From Christensenella sp. UBA7102 (GTDB lineage: Bacteria; Bacillota; Clostridia; Christensenellales; UBA1750), in assembly GCA_002492415.1 (NCBI GenBank), contig DKYK01000027.1, positions 1-12,317 of the forward strand: a stretch of DNA of 12,317 nt. Reading direction: 5' to 3'. The notes beneath the pieces are model-generated. The model ran no database searches. It had not been told where the DNA came from and saw only the letters and a list, made by a program, of their open reading frames with translations. A program made the position numbers and the translations under genes. This document shows positions 12,241-12,317 of the stretch, piece after piece (the first letter of the stretch is position 1; each line of letters starts with the position of its first letter).

Positions 12241-12253
12241 AGAATGGTTTTGC

Positions 12254-12317
12254 TTACTGAGCGGCTTCCTCCGCGGGAGCCTCGGCAGCGGGAGCGGCCT
12301 CCTCGGTCTGCTCGCCC
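12254..12317 (-). CDS. rpsB: Ribosomal protein uS2, C-terminal tail only (cut by window edge)
   Basis: Only the last 20 codons and the TAA (12254-12256) are inside the window. The tail is low-complexity and acidic, reading GEQTEEAAPAAEAPAEEAAQ. Such Ala/Glu/Pro tails occur on uS2 in many Firmicutes. The assignment rests on position, immediately upstream of tsf on the same strand, since the conserved body is outside the window. Confidence 0.75.
   Translation of the reverse strand, partial: GEQTEEAAPAAEAPAEEAAQ

Overview
The window reads as a chromosomal core region of a high-GC, endospore-forming, Gram-positive anaerobe of the class Clostridia. By eye the base composition is GC-rich, and promoters and a few intergenic stretches stand out as AT-rich. 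The evidence for this placement is murA-spoIID-spoIIQ in the usual Clostridia order, rpsB-tsf-pyrH, a stand-alone rubredoxin, canonical AGGAGG ribosome binding sites, TTGACA/TATAAT promoters and a DUF975 membrane protein. A Christensenellales-like lineage would fit, but nothing here fixes the genus. No tRNA, rRNA, CRISPR array, transposase or phage gene was seen, so this is ordinary backbone with small local oddities rather than a genomic island.

Left part (1-3360, mostly minus strand): a PfkB-type sugar kinase cut by the window edge, an ABM-domain monooxygenase-like protein, and a metallo-beta-lactamase-fold hydrolase with a near-consensus promoter. Divergent from the hydrolase is a lone plus-strand TM2 membrane protein with its own strong promoter and terminator. 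Next come a DUF975 integral membrane protein and a 43-residue rubredoxin. The 3' end of the rubredoxin gene and half of its terminator have been tandemly duplicated as 83-bp units.

Middle part (3480-6520, minus strand): murA (peptidoglycan precursor synthesis), spoIID (engulfment lytic transglycosylase) and an M23/LytM peptidase that is most likely spoIIQ. They lie head to tail with 50-55 nt gaps, linking wall synthesis to wall remodelling during engulfment.

Right-middle (6600-8930): divergent from murA is a two-gene plus-strand cassette, a DUF2089-type helix-turn-helix protein and a 58-residue single-pass membrane protein, whose promoter is overlapped by a 12-bp direct repeat. It is followed by a MerR-family activator with a GyrI-like effector domain. 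That gene has a MerR-style promoter with a 19-bp spacer and an internal in-frame Shine-Dalgarno plus ATG exactly at the domain boundary, recalling TipAL/TipAS. A 20-bp-stem terminator separates it from the convergent tcdA (t6A dehydratase).

Right part (9000-12317, minus strand): rpsB (3' end), tsf and pyrH, with terminator-like hairpins in both intercistronic gaps. Next, where frr would normally stand, is a secreted Big2/SH3b wall protein with two promoters and a long leader carrying paired palindromes. Every functional name comes from recognising motifs in the translations; no database search was possible.
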